Assembly (NCBI GenBank): GCA_029339505.1
Contig: JAQISU010000189.1
Span: 1,426,001-1,490,000, forward strand
Direction: 5' to 3'
Source: Unio delphinus
Lineage: Eukaryota > Mollusca > Bivalvia > Unionida > Unionidae
DNA length: 64,000 nucleotides
This document shows positions 1 through 11,525 of the stretch, one piece after another. Each line of letters begins with the position of its first letter. Within the stretch, counting starts at the first letter, position 1. The position numbers and the translations under genes are program-made. The notes beneath the pieces were generated by a model. It saw nothing but the letters and a program-made list of their open reading frames with translations, was not told the origin of the DNA and ran no database searches.

Positions 1-1266
1 TGACGTTAAACCTTACAAGAACAGCATTTTGTACGTATTCGTGGATTAATATGTAACTTTTGTTCGTCTAGAAGGCTCGTCATTCTCAACATAAAATAGT
101 AATTACAAGTCTCTTCACGTTTGAGGAAAAAATCTGTGCATAATATTTATGGTGGAGTAGGTTTTAATTACTGTTGTTAAAACTATTGGGGGGGGGTGTT
201 GATCCCCGTGTCTCTCCCCAGCACATACAGCTGGTTTGAGTAGGAAGAGGAACACCGTCTTTTCTAAAATGTATTTCTATAGTGCTGTGGAACCCTGTCC
301 ACCCATGTATGTACATTCATGTATGTTCATGTTTTTTATTTTTATTTCTTTAAATATAATTTAGTGACGGTTAATCTTTGCTTAGTTTGTCAAATATATA
401 TTTAGTTACTTTACCCGAAAAAGGAAGTTCGACCGTTAATACTCTCGATTACTCTCTTTAGTGCCACAGAGCTTAAAGATTTCTTTACAGTCTTGTTCCT
501 TAAACTTTAGGATTGTACTCTTTTGGCATAGGTTTATTAGGGAAAATTTTTAAACTATAGACCAGTTGCAGAGGGATGGTTTTAAAATACTTTTTTCATA
601 TAAAAAAAATGGTAATGATTGCCTATGCATTTTTGTTTGTTTTGTATGTTTACATTTTGAGATTGGTGGCCCGGCGGAGGGTTTATGAGAAATTTGGAAA
701 ATTGGTGTCTTAGCTTGTTTTTGTTTATTTTTAATAAGTCCGAGCTTTTGTGGAAAAACGTAAAATCGGTGGCTTATTTTTTCTAAAACTATACATGTAG
801 AGGTACTCGTATTCATATACCAAACTTTACTTCAGAACAATAAAAGCATGAAACTTTCCGCAAACAGTCTGCTACCCATATTTCACTTTTGGGAAAATAG
901 GGCAGGATCAAATGTTGGCAGCCATGGATTTGAGATAAATATCTACACATCTAAGACAACCGATATTTTGTCTAAAATTTAATCGGAGACAATTATATAT
1001 TCAATATTTAACTCGAATCTAAAATGTATGTAATGATAATCTGTCTTACTACTGGATAAGTCTAAAGTAAGATCTTGTTATCAGTTATCCTGTAAACTTT
1101 GGTTAAGGAACAAATTAAACAGTATCTTTATCATCTTAGTTCACTGGGATGTACATGTATACAGAGCCATGATAAGAACAATGTAATGGGAAACTACTCC
1201 GTAAAGCAAGAGCTGATAATTTATAAGAGTTTCTTCCCCTGCATTATCAATTTGTCTATATGTATG
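1..1266. other. Non-coding stretch, nothing recognised
   Basis: AT-rich sequence with a short G run near 187-197. No open frame resembles a known protein, and I see no repeat structure or RNA gene. The minus-strand open frame at 550-816 has no recognisable family features. Confidence 0.5.
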
Positions 1267-1268
1267 TA

Positions 1269-1455
1269 GAGGCGTAGCTGGGGGGGTGGCAGGGGGGTAC
1301 ATATGTCCCCGGGCGCCAAGGTACAGGGGCGCCAAAATGAGGCTTACAACGTTACATTATAATAAGTAAACAAGGGTAATAAATCGGTCACAAAATATCT
1401 GGGGCGCCACTTTTATAGTTCGTCCCCGGGCGCAAAATATCATCGCTACGCCTTT
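1269..1455. mobile_element. hAT-like MITE (non-autonomous DNA transposon)
   Basis: The left end reads GAGGCGTAGC (1269-1278) and the right end is the inverted counterpart GCTACGCCTTT (1445-1455). Both ends lie in TATGTA-like flanks: tgtatgta at 1261-1268 and ggtatgta at 1456-1463, a possible 8-bp TSD with one mismatch. The interior is GC-rich against AT-rich surroundings, with repeated GGGCGCC motifs near 1310, 1330, 1401 and 1427. It has no coding capacity. The 187-bp length, terminal inverted repeats (TIRs) and duplication size suggest a hAT-derived MITE. Because the flank is itself low-complexity TATG, the duplication could be coincidental. Confidence 0.5.
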
Positions 1456-1518
1456 GGTATGTACACATGATCGTAAAAGTACACTTGTCACTCCTTCTTC
1501 AGTAATTAATGAGTATGG

Positions 1519-1522
<4 letters not shown>

Positions 1523-1578
<56 letters not shown>

Positions 1579-1611
1579 GCGCGCACACACACACACACAC
1601 ACATACATACG
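1523..1611. repeat. (CA)n-(CG)n-(CA)n compound microsatellite
   Basis: About 40 bp of CA/AC, about 20 bp of pure CG/GC (near 1564-1584), then about 20 bp of CA and a short ATAC run. This uninterrupted alternating purine-pyrimidine tract is the sequence type that most readily adopts Z-DNA. Open frames across it (Cys-Val or His-Thr runs) are repeat artefacts. Confidence 0.9.
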
Positions 1612-1614
1612 ATA

Positions 1615-1782
1615 GATTGTCTTTACCGATCACTGCCATCTCACCTCTGTTTGATAATCGGGATAAGCCTTTGTGTGCATGTGAGAAAGCTTGCCAAAAG
1701 CTTCCCGTAACTTAGTGGCTTTCGGTAGGGTTCTCAAGATTCTTCCTCCAACAGTTATACTGACCGTCATATAGAGCCTCTC
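1615..1782 (+). mobile_element. SINE family B, partial copy
   Basis: Shares the family B core: the head stretch 'accgatcactgc', then 'gtgagaaagcttgcc', then 'ttcttcctccaacagttat'. The same order occurs in the copies at 10832, 12641, 52440 and, inverted, at 11288 and 55909. The tRNA-like 5' part and the 3' tail are missing or diverged. The right edge merges with a local tandem duplication. Confidence 0.6.
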
Positions 1783-1839
1783 CTGTGATGAATCTATGTC
1801 ATCAAGAATTATCTCCCATAACACCGATGAATGAACGTT

Positions 1840-1892
<53 letters not shown>

Positions 1893-2005
1893 GGTGTGTG
1901 TGTTGGTGCGTGTGTGTGTCTTGAATTTTAAACATAGCTTTACCAATGCTGTGATGAAACTATGTCATCAAGAACTATCTCCCATAACACCGATGGCTAA
2001 TTGTT

Positions 2006-2070
<65 letters not shown>

Positions 2071-2091
2071 TGCGTGCGTGCGTGCGTACGT

Positions 2092-2160
<69 letters not shown>

Positions 2161-2222
2161 TGTGTGTGTGTGTGTGTGTTGGTGCGTGTGTGTGTCTTGA
2201 ATTTTAAACATAGCTTTACCAA
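1783..2222. repeat. Tandem duplication containing long (GT)n tracts
   Basis: The block 'ctgtgatgaa...ctatgtcatcaagaa...ctcccataacaccgatg' followed by (GT)n and then 'cttgaattttaaacatagc' occurs twice, starting near 1783 and near 1947. The second copy has a much longer GT tract (about 2010-2194) interrupted by CGTG and ACGT units around 2066-2095. The first GT tract is about 1841-1918. The end of each unit matches the start of the minus-strand SINE A copy that follows, so the duplication copied part of that SINE tail. Confidence 0.75.
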
Positions 2223-2485
2223 TTCTTCAGTCATATCGCTACGATGTCTGCAGTGTGATAGTTATAGTCAAGTCTAGCACTGGGGCATCATGCCCCAGAC
2301 ACATCCCACCCAGACACATTATCCCGATAAGAGGCTGATCAGTACTAACTTATTGCTGAGCGCCAGGCGAGGCAGCTACAAGTACCACTTTTTGAAGTTT
2401 TTTGTATGACTATGCCGGTGTTCGAACCCGCGACCTCCAGCATCGGGGGGTAAACGCTCTTACCACTTGGCCACTAGAGCGGTCC
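2208..2485 (-). mobile_element. SINE family A, near full length, minus strand
   Basis: Read on the minus strand it begins with a tRNA-like head: an A-box-like stretch (ggccaagtggtaagagcg, 2456-2473) and a B-box-like ggttcgaac near 2423. It continues through 'agtcatac', the 'gctcagca' core, 'ctggggcatgatgcccc'-type sequence (near 2280) and ends 'gcgatatgactgaa'. It matches the copies at 15538 and 21234 but has an internal deletion in the 'actgggtgggacat' region. The tRNA-like part is too diverged and too embedded to be a working tRNA. Confidence 0.8.
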
Positions 2486-3223
2486 TTAACTTTATAAGAA
2501 ACTAATTGTGTGATTGAAACTATCGACCTCAATAAAAAAAAAGTCAATCAACCTTAATCAAAATCCCCTGAGAATTATAAACATTAAACTTTTGTTTATC
2601 AAGATTAATTTTCAACGTTCGAAGTCCAAAACAATCTAACATTTGCAGCCCTTTTTTCGGACCCTTATTAACGTACAAGAATATGGGAAATATGCACGAA
2701 CGCTAATAATGATGTCTGTTACACAATTTCACTAAAAGTGTAATAACACTACAACTGAGTTATGTTTGTTTTAATTTTATTATGTCCATTTCTATTTTTA
2801 TTTTATTTTACTTTATTTTATTTTCATATTTTTTTTAAATAAATATTATTAGAATAAAGTAATAGACGATGATGCGAAGATTCAAACAATTACTTCAAAA
2901 GCTTAAAGGAAACATAAATCATATTCTATCTCAGGAGAACATGCTAAAAGCACTGGTTCCTATTTTTTACGTATCAGTTATGTCTGTCTGGTAAGTAATT
3001 AGTTGTTTTGTTCGTAATAAGAATACTATTAACACGAGGCTCAACTGCGTTGTACATTTAACTGTTGTAAACAACCCGAAATTGTTGCGTCACTGTCAGT
3101 CTATAAAGTGACTGTGGTAATTTACAGCGATAAATCCAGGACATGAACACGGACGAGGAATTATCCTCCGGCATTTTGTATGTGGTTAGAAGGAATTTCA
3201 ATTTGTAGAGGGTTATGGCGGGG

Positions 3224-3256
<33 letters not shown>

Positions 3257-4149
3257 AGAACAGGATTTTGAAAATACCTTCTTATGTTTAGTTTAATAAA
3301 TAAAGATGAAACTTAGAATGTGCGTGATAAATAACCTTTAATGGATGAAGATGAAACTTATTTATCTTCCATAACTGCACAGGGTCAGTGACCGTTTGTT
3401 ATGAAAAATGGCATAATCTTTTATTCATTAGAATTACAGCAGGGATCTAAAAAATTAATACTAAAAGCTTCATGTAGCAATCTTACAACACCGCTAAGTA
3501 TTTTAATAAAACATTTAATGGTTGATAATATAAGAATAAATCTAAATGCTAAAGTGCCAAACACCAATCTGAGTAAGCGCTTGATTATGGTGATTGATCT
3601 AGAACTTAAGGCTTACATAATCAGAGTGAGCTGTGTCCGCTTTTTTAACAAACGTAGATTATATGCTATTTACGTCCCCATTTATGGATTTGTTTGATTT
3701 TAGTTGCTATTTTTCTGGTTATTTGGAATCTGAATTTCAAAAAATGTCTCTCGAACTGAGCAATTAGCCAGTTCGGTACAAGCGTCCGTAAAAGTATTCG
3801 CGGTTCTTTGTGGTAGCATGGATTTGATTCGTTCGTGTTTGGGTCTTGTTGCAGAATACGTGGTGTGAAATGCCGATCTACAGCTTAGAACTTGGTACTG
3901 ATAATTCGTACCAATATACAGCAAGAAACTAAAAAAGAACAACAGAGTTTCGCGACTGGTCCTTACTTTCATTATTGAAAAATTTCTGATTCTAGTATGA
4001 TCAATAATTTTTCAATTGTCAGCAACTGTTTCCTTGAAGTCCTTGAATATATGAAGAAGAAAAAAGAGACTCAAATCGGACTCATGCAGTGTTTGATACT
4101 GATTTTCCTCGTGATCTTAAAGTTAACCTATACTAGCTGCATTTAGGCC
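2486..4149. other. Non-coding stretch with a poly-T run
   Basis: AT-rich sequence without recognisable genes. A run of about 30 T at 3226-3255 could be the poly-A tail of a minus-strand retroposon, but no retroposon body is recognisable beside it. The open frames at 3401-3697 (+) and 3700-3972 (-) show no family features. Confidence 0.45.
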
Positions 4150-4467
4150 TTTAGTGTATTACAGTGTTATGTAAGGATACAGGCCTTGCTACATCTTTAG
4201 TGTATTACAGTGTTATGTAAGACACAGGTCTTGCTACATCTTTAGTGTATTACAGTGTTATGTAATGATACAGGCCTTGCTACATCTTTAGTGTATTACA
4301 GTGTTATGTAATGATACAGGCCCTGCTACATCTTCAGTGTATTACATTGTTATGTAATGATACAGGCCTTGCTACATCTTTAGTGTATTACAGTGTTATG
4401 TAAGACACAGGTCTTGCTACATCTTTAGTGTATTATAGTGTTTTGTAATGATACAATTCTTGCTACA
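4150..4467. repeat. 46-bp minisatellite, about 7 copies
   Basis: The unit starts 'tttagtgtattacagtgtta' and ends 'cttgctacatc'. Most copies are 46 bp. Two copies carry a 'gtaagacacaggtc' variant that is 2 bp shorter. The last copy is diverged. Confidence 0.9.
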
Positions 4468-4651
4468 CTCATAACAAATCGATAGTGCGCAATTTTTGCA
4501 CTTTCGTTTATTTTTAAAGGTGCTGGAGGAATAATTTTATGTATTCGTTGATATTTACGGTACTTTCTTGTGATTTATTTGGTAAAAATACCCCTAAAAT
4601 GTTTCGTTCCCGTGTGAATGTTATATAAAACATATAACACACACCACATCC

Positions 4652-4763
<112 letters not shown>

Positions 4764-4865
4764 TTTGATCCCCCGGATTCTATTTGCTTAAACCGGTTCA
4801 AAGGTTACTGTTTATCCATCAGTGGTAGGTGGTCTCCAGTTGTGGATTCATCCTTACCATAGTTT

Positions 4866-4995
4866 TCATAGATTCTAGCAATTTCATAGATTCTAGCAAT
4901 TTCATAGATTCTAGCAATTTCATGGATTCTAGCAGTTTCATAGATTCTAGCAATTTCATGGATTCTAGCAGTTTCATAGATTCTAGCAATTTCAT
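4866..4995. repeat. 18-bp minisatellite, about 7 copies
   Basis: The unit is 'ttcatagattctagcaat', with 'ttcatggattctagcagt' variants roughly alternating in the second half. The period is a multiple of three, so the minus strand stays open and reads a repeated MKLLES hexapeptide (4819-5016). The 65-residue frame is fully explained by the repeat. Confidence 0.9.
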
Positions 4996-6373
4996 GGGTT
5001 TTCGCTGGGTTTTCATAATTCAGATACAGACGTTTGAAGTTTTAGATGTATGCTGATTTCAATTTATGTAAATACATTTAGTGTATCGATTCCAGTTATG
5101 ATGTTACAGCATGTGTGCGTACTTGTTATGACATTAAATACATGTATTTCGATCACTGAATATATTCTCCCGCATTGCAGACAAATAAACTGCTTGTAAT
5201 ACTTGGAATAATAAGCACCCAATGAATCATCAACAGCAAACTCATTTTATCTCGGTCGTTTCATTTGGACACAAAAGAATGCACGTATTCGGTCAGCTGT
5301 ATATTTATTTGTCATTAAGACTTGTTGACGTTGCGATCTTTTTTAAGTCGTAACTACTGCATTCAAGCAGTGTTAATTACATACCGTGTTAGCCTGGTTT
5401 ACGTCGGTTGAGGGTTACAAACAGCACCATGTGTAAAGGAATGGATTCCTGGAGTCGATCCGATATTGATAGAAACTATTTAAACGATAATATCTGTTAA
5501 TTCTTGAATGGCTAAATTCTTAAAATTATTAAACTATCCACAAAGGCACAGGTGGAGACGACTGGTTGTCTCAACTTCGATTAATCTGAATCATCGGGGA
5601 GGGGGCACAAACTGTGTTTGTTCCGTCAATAACTGTATAACACTTTAATACATTGAATCAAACATATCAACCAGGACTTGCCAACAGAATGCACCAACAC
5701 CTGCCTCTTTTATTAATTGTCAAACTACCCTTATTGCTGACAACGGATAGAGAATGGCTCTTGAAACCTTATGGACTCATATTGAGGTAGATCCATATCT
5801 GTTGCTGCATAATGCATTGGCATATCTGAATCAATACTGTTCAGTTGGGATCATATGGCAAATATTGTAAATTTTGGCCTCTCCATGCATTATAGGCAGG
5901 TTGATTGGATATGCGTTCTACATAAGAGACAAAACAGTTTCTTGCAGGAGATCTCAGTCTGCGAGGTTCTTAGTTGGGTTTACGTTGTACATTAGAGAAA
6001 AAAAGGTTCTTGCTTCATAGCTCAGTTACGTCCCTACAACAGTCGGTGCCAGAGACATCTCTCAATTTATTAATTGTTTTTTGGAATCTAGAGAATCTCT
6101 TCGTCAAACAAGTGCGTCGTGTACATTAAGCCACTTGATGTTGTAAGTGTTTCGTTTAGATCATTATCTTTTTTAAATTACTTTACATGAACATAGATTA
6201 TATATAGGAGATTTAAAGACGTCATCTGACATGATGATGTGTTCGATAAGGGAGTTAGGATTATTGTGTATAGACAACAATACTGGGTAGTGGACTTGCA
6301 ACGAATGAAGGCAAAAATATTAAATCTTAAATTTAATGTTGTCCGCTTGCTATAAGTAAAAACAGACTGCGCT

Positions 6374-6430
<57 letters not shown>

Positions 6431-7087
6431 CATTTTAGATCTAGGGAGAGTATTTAATGATTATATTTATAATAATGACATTTTTAACCCAGGCAAATGC
6501 AAAACCTTAAAATATTTGGATGTCAAGTTTGCCTTTTGAACTGCACATAATTCCATAAGCCCTACATAACTCTTGATGCCTAGCTAGAAACAAGGGACGT
6601 AACTGGAGTGCCTTCAAATGAGTACGAATAATGCTCTAGAATGACCAGATATTAGAATAACTGTTATTAGTGGTGACAGAACAGAGTAGTTCCAGAATCA
6701 TTTGATATAACTAAATGAAAGAGATTCTGCCAAACACTCAGTATCAAAGAGAAAATGTCGAACAATTGTGATTGGAAAGATATCATGACCAATATCAAAG
6801 AGAAAATGAAACAATGCTGATTATTTTATTGAAGATGTTATTTTTACATCACTGAATTTATTGTTTCTGAAATTATCAACCAATATAAAATAACAAAACC
6901 TAATTATATTTGGTTATTTCAAACCAATATTCCTAACAATAACCAAAAAAGAATGTGAATAGCTTCACAGACCGCATTTTCATACGTGCATTTATATTAT
7001 TCAGCAATTATTCATCTTGCTCGTTTTTTGTTATCTTTGATCTCGCTGTACATGAATAGGTTTAGTTGAATTAAGAGATTAATATTA
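4996..7087. other. Non-coding stretch; (AC)n at 6376-6428
   Basis: No gene is recognised. It contains a pure AC microsatellite of about 53 bp at 6376-6428. A loose direct duplication of about 65 bp lies near 5906-6035, sharing 'acataagagacaaaa'/'acattagagaaaaaa' followed by 'ttcttgc...ctcagt'. A short 'aatatcaaagagaaaatg' motif occurs twice near 6740-6810. Confidence 0.5.
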
Positions 7088-7240
7088 GAACTGGTAGCAT
7101 GATAATGTGACTGGGTAGGGCATGATGCCGTATGTCTTTGGGATTGTATTCCAGTAGTAGACATCACTATAAACTGCCAAACTGCAGATATCAAGGCGAT
7201 ATGACTGAAACATTGGTATAGCTACAAAAAAAACAAAAAA
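7088..7240 (+). mobile_element. SINE family A, 3' fragment
   Basis: Carries the family A 3' half: 'gataatgtgactgggta' (7100), 'tagacatcactataaactg' (7158), 'gcgatatgactgaaa' (7196), then an A-rich tail. The tRNA-like head is absent, so this is a 5'-truncated copy. Confidence 0.75.
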
Positions 7241-7374
7241 ATTAAATCACATCCATGTATGCATGCACAAAAAATTGGACTAATTAATTTGGCATTGTAA
7301 CCCAGATTGAAAGAAATATATACAAAGATTAATGCATATCTGTGAACATATTGTAACTGAATTATGTCTAGTTC

Positions 7375-8003
7375 GTCTCAATATCTCCCCCAGAAACGTC
7401 AAAACACAGCTGCTTGGATCATCTTTAGAGTACCACGATCAGAGCACACCTCCCCGCTGATCTGTACCATACGCTGGCTATCCTTTCGATCCAGAAACTC
7501 AAACACAAGAAGGGTAATCTGTGCTACGTTTCACTGACGGACTCCAGTCCAGAATACCTATCTGGCCTCACCCATGTTTACACACCAGCAAGATACTTAC
7601 GCTCTTCTTCTGACAATCGTATACTTATTATTCCCACTATGAAAGCGAAGTCATATGGACAAAGTTCTTTTGAATACCAGAGCCCAGCAACGTGGAATGG
7701 ATTGCCCATTAAAATTAGACACAAAGACAAAGTGATCCCTTTTAAAAGTGCACTTAAAACTCACCTTTCTCGACTGCAAAAACAAACTTAAAGACCTAAT
7801 AATGTTAATTACCTTAAATATTTTCAGCATTTTTTATGTTTTCTAATTTCATGTTGTTGTTTGTTTGTTTTTTGTTTGTTTGTTTGTTTGTTTTGTTTTG
7901 TTGTTTTTTGTTGTTTTTTTTTTTTTGTTTTTTTTTTTAGTCATTTTATTATAGATGTTGTAAAGCGCTTAGAGCATCTAAAGATTAGGTGCTATACAAA
8001 GTC

Positions 8004-8063
<60 letters not shown>
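7375..8063 (+). mobile_element. L2/CR1-like LINE, 3'-terminal fragment with (ATT)n tail
   Basis: The final residues of a non-LTR reverse transcriptase (RT) ORF can be read across frame breaks. One frame (about 7384-7530) gives a QNTAAWIIFRVPRSEHT segment. The next (about 7519-7740) gives 'SPEYLSGLTHVYTPARYLRS', then SYGQSSFEYQSPATWNGLPI, and after one more frameshift near 7740 'FKSALKTHLSRL' with a stop near 7792. The order RxLRSS, yGxxSFxxxxPxxWNxLP and FKxxLKTxL is the usual C-terminal signature of CR1/L2 elements. The 3' UTR has a T-rich stretch and ends 'gtaaagcgcttagagcatct...ggtgctatacaaa' before an (ATT)n tail at 8005-8063, also typical of L2-like 3' ends. It is 5'-truncated and dead. 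Confidence 0.8.
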
Positions 8064-8337
8064 TTACCATCCTTCCCAAACAAACTATATATGATCGTAA
8101 CTTTCAGATTTCCTCTATGTCAGGTTTGTATATTTCTAGCGATGTGTGCTTTGTACATTAGTGACTTTAATATGAATTTCTTTCTTTCCTGACCAAAAAG
8201 AAAAGATTATGGGGATAGATTTGCCACACCACTAGACACAAAAATATAATGCATTTTTGTAAATGTAGATGTTGATGTTAATCATACTTTTAAAGTCATT
8301 TCACCAACGCTTTAATCCAACCTTTTCTCATAATTTA

Positions 8338-8385
8338 GACATACATACATACATACATACATACATACATACATACATACATACC
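8338..8385. repeat. (CATA)n microsatellite
   Basis: About 11 uninterrupted CATA units. Confidence 0.95.
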
Positions 8386-8472
8386 ACTGATATTTATTAC
8401 TTAGGTAAATAGTGTACATTTAAGTAGAAAGTGAAAATCATCTGTTACTTCATGCAATCCTTAATTGCTTTT

Positions 8473-9098
8473 TACTAACGTAATAACTATTGTCATCCAC
8501 TATGGTAATGCTCATTGATATCCACTATCGTAACGACTATTGCCTTCACTATCGTAATAACTATTGCCATCCACTATCGTAACGACTATTGCCTTCACTA
8601 TCGTAATAACTATTGCCATCCACTATCGTAACGACTATTGCCTTCACTATCGTAATAACTATTGCCATCCACTATCGTAACGACTATAGCCTTCACTATC
8701 ATAATAACTATTGACATCCACTATCGTAACGACTATTGCCTTCACTATCGTAATAACTATTGCCATCCACTATCGTAACGACTATAGCCTTCACTATCGT
8801 AATAGCTATTGCCATCCACTATCGTAACGACTATTGCCTTCACTATCGTAATAACTATTGCCATCCACTATCGTAACGACTATTGCCTTCACTATCGTAA
8901 TAACTATTGCCATCCACTATCGTAACGACTATTGCCTTCACTATCGTAATAGCTATTGCCATCCACTATCGTAACGACTATTGCCTTCACTATCGTAATA
9001 GCTATTGCCATCCATTATCGTAACGATTATTGCCTTCACTATCGTAATAACTATTGCCATCCACTATCGTAACGACTATTGCCTTCACTATCGTAATG
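8473..9098. repeat. 49-bp minisatellite (24+25 bp dimer), left part
   Basis: The repeat is a dimer of 'ctatcgtaacgactattgcc...' (24 bp) and 'ctatcgtaataactattgcc...' (25 bp), about 12-13 dimers, highly homogeneous with occasional variants (atagcc, aatagc). The array stops abruptly where RTE-like LINE sequence begins. Diverged units resume at about 10410 on the far side of the LINE. Confidence 0.9.
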
Positions 9099-10332
9099 TC
9101 TATAAAGAGTAGGAGCAAAAAGGCATCCCAAATTGTGAAAGACTTCACCAAACAGAAGCAACCAAGAGTAAGTACCATTGGAAACCAATATCAAAAATGC
9201 CTCACAGAAGCGAGTGACATTGCAGATAGATGGACAAAAAGACAAATCTATCATGTGTTCATAGATTTAAAAACGGCATCTGACAGAGTGTGGCATGAGG
9301 CATTGTGGGCCACAATGAAGAAGTGCAACATGGGTCAAAAGTTGACCGATACCAACAAGCAGCTGTACGTTAAGGCTACCAGTGCAGAAATTGCTCAAGG
9401 TTATATGTGGAACTGGTTCCAGACAACAGTTGCAGTACGTTAAGGCTGTCTCCTATCGTCCACGCTGTTCAACATCTACTTAAAGCGCATCATGAGCGAA
9501 TCCCTTGAAAACTACTGTGGGGCAGTCACCATTGGAGGGCATAACATCACCAGCATCCGCTTTGCAGACAACATTGATGGGCTGACAGGCAGTGAAGACG
9601 AGCTTGCCGCCTAGTGAATAACCTGGATGAAACATCTTCCAGATGTGACATGGATATAAGCGCTGAGAAGATAAAGATGATGACAAATAATGACAAACAA
9701 GTCTCAGCCAAGATTTAAGTCAAAGAACATAAACTGAAAACAGTGGACCAATTTAAATATCTTGGTTCAATAATCACCGAAGAGGGATCAAGATCAGAAA
9801 TGTTGTCACGTGCAGCAACAACGGCTGCTATGTCAAAGCTAAGACCCATCTGGAGAGAAAAGAATATATGTCTGAAAACTAAAATCAGACTACTGGGAGC
9901 ACTAGTCATCTCAATGTCTTTGTATTCATGTGAGGCCTGACCCTGGCAGCAGAATAACAACGAAGAATCCAGTCACTTGAAATGAGATGCTACAGAACCA
10001 TCCTTGGCATCACAAATGAAAAAGTGCGTAACACCATCAGGTACAAAGTAGGCCAGTATGAAGACCTCCTCACCACTGTCAAAAAGAGAAGGCTGAAATA
10101 ATATGGCCATGTCAATAGAGCCAACAGTCTATCCACAACAGTACTGCAAGGCAGCATCCAGGGTGGCAGAAGGAGAGGTAAACATAGATAAAAATGGACT
10201 GACAACATCACAGAATGGATCAGGAAAGGTTTTGTGGAGACACAGGCATTAGCACATGATCGAGCAAAGTAAAGGGAACTGGTCAGATGTTTAGCAGCAC
10301 AGTGCCTCGACGACTACACTAGGTCAAGGGAC

Positions 10333-10390
<58 letters not shown>
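9099..10390 (+). pseudogene. 5'-truncated RTE-like LINE reverse transcriptase, dead, with (GAT)n tail
   Basis: Translated pieces follow RT order. 'KRQIYHVFIDLKTASDRVWH' carries the first catalytic Asp (near 9264). A stop falls at 9441-9443, where a GVRQG-type motif is expected. Then come GCLLSSTLFNIYL and 'SIRFADNIDGLTGSEDELA', in which the catalytic YADD/FADD box has become FADN (9561-9572). The post-RT region reads 'TVDQFKYLGSIITEEGSRSE', then RPIWREKNICLKTKIRLLGA (about 9740-9940), then LLTTVKKRRLK and GRRRGK. The last stop at 10333-10335 overlaps the (GAT)n tail at 10334-10390. At least five in-frame stops are visible. Everything 5' of the RT palm is missing. The clade is assigned from the KYLGS...EEGS and GRRRG patterns and the microsatellite tail, so RTE is likely but untested. 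Confidence 0.8.
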
Positions 10391-10393
<3 letters not shown>

Positions 10394-10409
10394 GAAGAAG
10401 AAAATGACG

Positions 10410-10692
10410 ATCATAATGGTGATAGTCATCCAATATCTGTCTTAAATGCCTATTGTTATTCTCTATCAGAATGCCTATTGTAATCCACTATCTTAATGCA
10501 TATTGCCATTCACTATCATAATGCCTATTGTCATTCATTATCGTAATGCATATTGCCATTCAGTATCGTAATGCCTATTGTCAATCATTGTCGTAGTCGA
10601 TAGTCATCCACAATCGTAATGCCTATTGTCATTCAGTATCGTATTGTCATTCACTATCAAAATACATATTGACATTCACTATCGAAATACCG
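10410..10692. repeat. Diverged continuation of the 49-bp minisatellite
   Basis: Units of about 25 bp of the type 'tattgtcattcactatcgta' are recognisably related to the array at 8473-9098 but much more diverged. Their position on the opposite side of the LINE shows that the LINE sits within, or at the edge of, a once continuous array. Confidence 0.7.
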
Positions 10693-10831
10693 ATTTCTTT
10701 CAACAAGGCTTTTGTTAGACTACAATATTCATCTTGATATCCGATTAAGATGTATAATTAATATCCTTGATTAAGATTTTATTGAAGATCATTGATGAAG
10801 ATATTTGATTAAGATGCTTAATTAAGATGTT

Positions 10832-11078
10832 GGGGCCACGGTTGAGAGTGTGGTCCGAAGCACTCGCCTTTATTGATCATTACCGACTCACCTTAGACCG
10901 CGTGAGTTTGCGTCTCGGCCCAGCCAACATGGGTATGTAAGAAATATGTCAGAAGGGTTTCGTGTATCGGTGGTCCTTATCGGAGTTTTCTATGGGTTCT
11001 TCCTCCACCAGTTATGCCAGACGCCATGTAAAGGCAATCTTGTGTTGAGAAATGGCGTTAAACCCCAACAACAATAAT
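10832..11078 (+). mobile_element. SINE family B, near full length
   Basis: Order of blocks: a diverged tRNA-like head (ggttgagagtgtggtc...gtttgcgtctcggccc), 'aacatgggtatgtaagaa', 'tcggtggtccttatcgg', 'ttcttcctccaccagttatg', then 'ggcgttaaaccccaacaaca'. It interrupts a diverged run of 'gattaagat' motifs that lies on both sides (10690-10830 and 11085-11110). Confidence 0.75.
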
Positions 11079-11287
11079 TCATATGATTGATTAGATATTT
11101 GATTTGGAATTTTGCTTAAATTTTTTGATTTTTACGAAGATAATATTTAATGCCGCCATTAAATATCTACAAATGATACATTTTGTTGAAGAACACAAAT
11201 GTCATCTGATTTTAAAGAAACTATCAAATATACATTTTTTAAACTCCTTCAAAAAACAATTACCGTATCTTCCTTTACTGTTGTTGT

Positions 11288-11525
11288 AAGGTTAAGTACC
11301 ATTTTCAGCACAAGATAGACTACACATGGAGGCCAGTATAAATGGTGGAGGAAAAACACGGGAAAGCCCCAAAAAGAACCAACAACCCATACGAAGATTC
11401 TGACAAGCTTTCTCACATATCCAAATTGGTCGAAACTTAGACTCAAACCCACGCTTGCAGAGGTGTGATGGCAATGATCCGTAACGGTAAGCTCTTTAGA
11501 CCACTCAGCCACTCGTGAGCCTCTA
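11288..11525 (-). mobile_element. SINE family B, minus strand
   Basis: The reverse complement reads a tRNA-like head ending at about 11523 (gaggctcacgagtggctgag), 'gatatgtgagaaagcttgtc', 'ttggttctttttggggc' and 'ttcctccaccatttatactg' followed by the tail. The open frames here (11249-11605 and 11292-11474, minus) are translations of the SINE, not genes. Confidence 0.75.

Noticed and set aside
1509..2277. Open reading frames of Cys-Val, His-Thr and Ala-Arg repeats
   Set aside because: They follow entirely from CA/GT/CG microsatellites.
3226..3255. Processed pseudogene marked by the poly-T run
   Set aside because: No cDNA-like sequence or TSD could be recognised beside it.
3401..3697. 98-residue plus-strand open frame as a host gene
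   Set aside because: Composition looks random and there is no domain, signal peptide or splice context.
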